DNA of 64,000 nt, taken from positions 248,001 to 312,000 of the forward strand of contig NZ_LN879502.1 of NCBI RefSeq assembly GCF_001499655.1, given 5' to 3'. Position numbers and translations under genes: made by a program. Below, in pieces: positions 63,553 to 64,000 of this stretch; the first letter of the stretch is position 1, and every line of letters begins with the position of its first letter. The DNA is from Candidatus Protochlamydia naegleriophila. GTDB lineage: Bacteria; Chlamydiota; Chlamydiia; Chlamydiales; Parachlamydiaceae. The notes under the pieces are model-generated. The model was given only the letters and a program-made list of their open reading frames with translations. It was not told the DNA's origin and ran no database searches.

Positions 63553-64000
63553 TCAAGGAGCGAGCCTATCAATTCCCCAGCCTTTGTCATTTAAGATGTA
63601 ACTGAAGCGATCGTGCAGGCGATTTTCCCTTCCTTGCCAAAATTCGAAGTATTTGGGCAGGAGGCGGTAACCTCCCCAATAAGGTGGCAGAGGAATGGGA
63701 AGTCCCTCATAGAGTTGTTGAAAGTATAAGTACTGTTTTTCTAATGCCTCTCTTGAGGAAATCGGTTGGCTTTGCTTGGATACCCAAGCACCTAATTGGC
63801 TTCCGCGAGGTCGTGAGTCAAAATAGGAGGCTGACTCTTTGAATGTAAGCTTTTCGACCATCCCTGCAATGATGACTTGCCGCTCCAGTTCCTTCCATAA
63901 AAAACAGAGGCAGGCCTGGGGGTTTTGAGCCAGTTCTTGCCCTTTACGGCTTTCATAGTTGCTGTAGAATAAGAATCCATTCGAATCAATCCCCTTAAGA
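63553..64000 (-). CDS. pdxH: Pyridoxamine 5'-phosphate oxidase (partial, runs off the right edge)
   Basis: The C-terminal part of an FMN-dependent PdxH; the 5' end lies beyond base 64000. Read in one frame it gives GFLFYSNYESRKGQELAQNP (FMN-binding region), CFLWKELERQV, the substrate motif FDSRPRGSQLGAWVS, then FWQGRENRLHDRF and the family C-terminal WGIDRLAP. PdxH converts pyridoxine or pyridoxamine phosphate to PLP. With pdxS/pdxT nearby, it would serve as the salvage branch. It is convergent with the ABC transporter. Confidence 0.95.
   Translation of the reverse strand, partial: LKGIDSNGFLFYSNYESRKGQELAQNPQACLCFLWKELERQVIIAGMVEKLTFKESASYFDSRPRGSQLGAWVSKQSQPISSREALEKQYLYFQQLYEGLPIPLPPYWGGYRLLPKYFEFWQGRENRLHDRFSYILNDKGWGIDRLAP

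Overview
The window is a stretch of chromosome from a member of the Chlamydiae, most likely an amoeba-associated 'environmental' chlamydia rather than an animal Chlamydia. The evidence is gene order and gene content. It holds a type III secretion block in the order sctJ-sctK-sctL-sctR-sctS-sctT, the group rpsL-rpsG-fusA-rpsJ, a Tsp/CT441-type protease, rplU-rpmA-obgE, a CT490-like gene followed by rho-coaE-polA-sppA, murA close to argS, ispF and a flavodoxin-less cysJ, and a CT538-like gene with tsaE and dnaQ. These neighbourhoods match Chlamydia trachomatis gene order as I recall it, but they are shuffled. Genes absent from animal Chlamydia as far as I know (pdxS/pdxT, a large KefB-type antiporter, many host-like domains) point to a larger-genome relative. 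I did not measure GC content, and no species is claimed.

Layout. 1-6.1 kb: an unknown coiled-coil protein, a secreted NADAR-domain protein, a PBP4-type DD-carboxypeptidase and two paralogous F-box-like proteins. 6.2-10.9 kb: a minus-strand type III secretion operon. 11-16.3 kb: a MATE transporter and the ribosomal/EF-G operon. 16.5-19.4 kb: a decayed gene, scpB-scpA and a RING-like membrane protein. 20-24.3 kb: Tsp, tRNA-Phe, L21, L27 and Obg. 24.4-34.6 kb: a cation/proton antiporter, a CT490-like gene, rho, coaE, polA, a collagen-like secreted protein and a signal-peptide peptidase. 34.9-38.1 kb: an S9 peptidase and a CysJ-like reductase. 38-47.5 kb: an accessory stretch with a 1010-residue protein carrying an ADP-ribosyltransferase-like segment, a PI4-kinase-like protein, a secreted 2-oxoglutarate oxygenase, ispF, a C39-like cysteine protease and an ATP-grasp protein. 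47.7-52.2 kb: murA, epmB-like and argS. 52.4-55.3 kb: a frameshifted gene, a protein with a eukaryotic-type bZIP basic region, and a one-domain ClpB-like AAA+ protein. 55.4-64 kb: leucine dehydrogenase, a CT538-like gene, tsaE, engB, dnaQ-like, pdxS-pdxT, a second decayed gene, an ABC exporter and a partial pdxH.

How it fits together. Conserved housekeeping blocks (translation, replication, termination, chromosome condensation, isoprenoid, peptidoglycan and vitamin B6 metabolism) alternate with single genes whose domains are typical of eukaryotes: F-box, RING, bZIP, PI4-kinase, ADP-ribose chemistry and a papain-fold protease. With a type III apparatus in the same window, the simplest reading is that these single genes are secreted host-interaction proteins. 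That is inference from domain content; no secretion signal can be proven by eye. The strongest unusual observation is the bZIP-like protein at 53361-54032. It shares a short repeat with its frameshifted neighbour, which suggests a small unrecognised chlamydial protein family.
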